Assembly (NCBI RefSeq): GCF_900497805.2
Contig: NW_020954588.1
Coordinates: 13,636,027-13,700,026 of the forward strand
Length of the DNA: 64,000 nt
From: Vombatus ursinus
Taxonomy: Eukaryota > Chordata > Mammalia > Diprotodontia > Vombatidae
Direction of reading: 5' to 3'
The notes beneath the pieces were generated by a model that was not told where the DNA came from, did not search any database, and worked only from the letters and a program-made list of their open reading frames with translations. Shown here piece by piece: positions 63,060-64,000 of this stretch. Every line of letters begins with the position of its first letter. The stretch's first letter is position 1. The position numbers and the translations under genes are program-made.

Positions 63060-63714
63060 AAATGGAGGCAGAATCAACATGGCAAAGTAAAGATAGAAAT
63101 TCAGCTGAACCCTCCTAACATTCCCCTCCAAACAACTTTAAAATAATGCCTTAAATCGAATTCTGGAGTGGAAGATCCAACAAAAATTTGGGGACATTTT
63201 TCCCGCCCAAAACAACTTAGGAGGTTGGCAGGAGAGGTTTGTGACATGGGGTGGTGGTCAGTCCAGAGCACAGCACATGCCATGGCAGCACCAGCAACAG
63301 GTTTTAGAGGCAGCTATAACAATGGCAGGAGCAGCTTCAGGAGTTCTCAGCCCACAGAAGTTAAGCAGATAAATAAAATTTTGCAAAAGATAGATATGAT
63401 AGATCTCTGGAGAAAATTGAATGGAAATAGAAAATAAGTGTACCTTTTTCTCGGCTCATGGAACCTTCACAAATATTGATCATGTATTAGACCATAAAAA
63501 CCTCACAAATAAATAAAACTAGGATCTAGTTTCATAAAAAAAAAATAATAAAGTAGATAAACCATTGGTTAATTTGGTTTAAAAGAGAAAGAAGTAAAAC
63601 ATATTGTCACTATCTAAACTAAAAAGGGTGAATACACCAACAATGAAGATTAAATTAAAGCTATTATTAGGAGTTATTTTGCCCAATTATATGCCAATGA
63701 ATCTGACAATCAAA
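63060..63714 (+). mobile_element. LINE-1 (marsupial lineage) with 5' UTR, heavily internally deleted
   Basis: Sense L1. It starts in the 5' UTR ('aatggaggcagaatcaacat', 'caaacaactttaaaataatg', ~63060-63350). ORF1 and the first part of ORF2 are missing. The endonuclease carboxy end follows (DMIDLWRKLNGNRK, ~63390-63435, then 'atattgatcatgtattagac'). After a further deletion near 63510 comes an ORF2 piece just before the reverse transcriptase ('gataaaccattggttaattt', 'gttattttgcccaattatat', to 63714). A GAAG microsatellite ends it. Confidence 0.9.
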
Positions 63715-63715
63715 G

Positions 63716-63826
63716 AAAGAAGAGAAGAAATAGAGGAAGAAGGAAGGAAGGAAGGAAGGAAGGAAGGAAGGAAGGAAGGAAGGAAAGAAGGAAGGAAGGA
63801 AGGAAGGAAAGAAGGAAGGAAGGGAG
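63716..63826. repeat. (GGAA)n microsatellite
   Basis: About 110 bp of GAAGGAAG units with a few AAA interruptions, directly at the 3' edge of the L1 fragment. Confidence 0.95.
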
Positions 63827-63841
63827 ATGAGTGACTGATTA

Positions 63842-64000
63842 AAAAGCAATATAGTATAATAGAAAGCACAGTAGGCTGAACAATCAGAAGACTTAGTTCT
63901 CAATCCAACACTATCATTAGCCATCTGTGTAATTGGGCAAGTTACTTACCTCTTTTAATTTTCTTATCTATAAAGTGGAGGAACTCCTTCTCCCCTGAAT
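63842..64000 (+). mobile_element. CORE-SINE, running off the window end
   Basis: 'caatatagtataatagaaag', 'aatcagaagacttagttctc', 'gtgtaattgggcaagttact', 'ttcttatctataaagtggag', 'gaactcctt'. The tail continues past the window. Confidence 0.75.

Noticed and set aside
63604-63924. Lys/Glu/Gly and Phe/Leu/Pro/Ser repeat frames
   Set aside because: Translation of the (GGAA)n microsatellite next to an L1 fragment.

Overview
The window looks like non-coding DNA from a marsupial. It is AT-rich and CpG-poor. It is packed with LINE-1 copies whose ORF1, ORF2 and 3' UTR I read as the marsupial L1 lineage, and with CORE-SINEs (MIR and MAR1-like), some ending in the RTE/Bov-B type tail used by marsupial SINEs. 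Old L2 and L3/CR1 fragments, hAT-type DNA transposons, 7SL RNA retropseudogenes and many microsatellites make up the rest. Family names come from recognition by eye; no database search was run. The exact species cannot be given.

I find no convincing host protein-coding gene. The open frames are short and mostly lie inside LINEs, microsatellites or unique sequence with no recognisable domain. The best hint of a host gene is a degenerate stretch near 30.37-30.48 kb that resembles the secreted phospholipase A2 active-site motif; it is weak. The region is best read as a gene desert or a large intron. I recognise no retroviral LTR pair and no undescribed multi-gene system.

Layout. 0-3.9 kb: SINEs and a decayed 7SL pseudogene. 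3.95-6.46 kb: an internally deleted L1 followed by a SINE, with a 12-bp direct repeat present three times. 7-9.2 kb: L2, SINEs, microsatellites. 9.4-12.2 kb: a second internally deleted L1 and two related hAT-like fragments. 13-14.84 kb: a long antisense L2. 16.66-16.96 kb: a nearly complete 7SL pseudogene. 18.6-24.6 kb: L2 3' ends and four RTE-tailed SINEs, all on the minus strand. 26.3-29.4 kb: a hAT element and an L1 ORF2 carboxy-terminal copy. 30-46 kb: mostly L2, SINEs and unique sequence. 45.8-46.8 kb: an L1 3' end. 47.26-47.49 kb: a CpG cluster. 48.7-49.33 kb: a 631-bp hAT element with terminal inverted repeats. 50.4-55.1 kb: an unclassified dispersed repeat, one copy carrying a young-looking L1 insertion with a clean target-site duplication. 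56.3-57.3 kb: large microsatellites. 62.2-64 kb: a SINE, a pyrimidine tract, a near full-length 7SL pseudogene and a 5'-end-bearing but internally deleted L1.

The strongest new observations are: two hAT-like copies that hit the same 8-bp site in the tail of two different SINEs; three 7SL RNA pseudogenes in 64 kb; internal deletions in every L1 copy that keeps 5' sequence; and an unclassified repeat shared by the 30.7, 50.4 and 54.4 kb regions.
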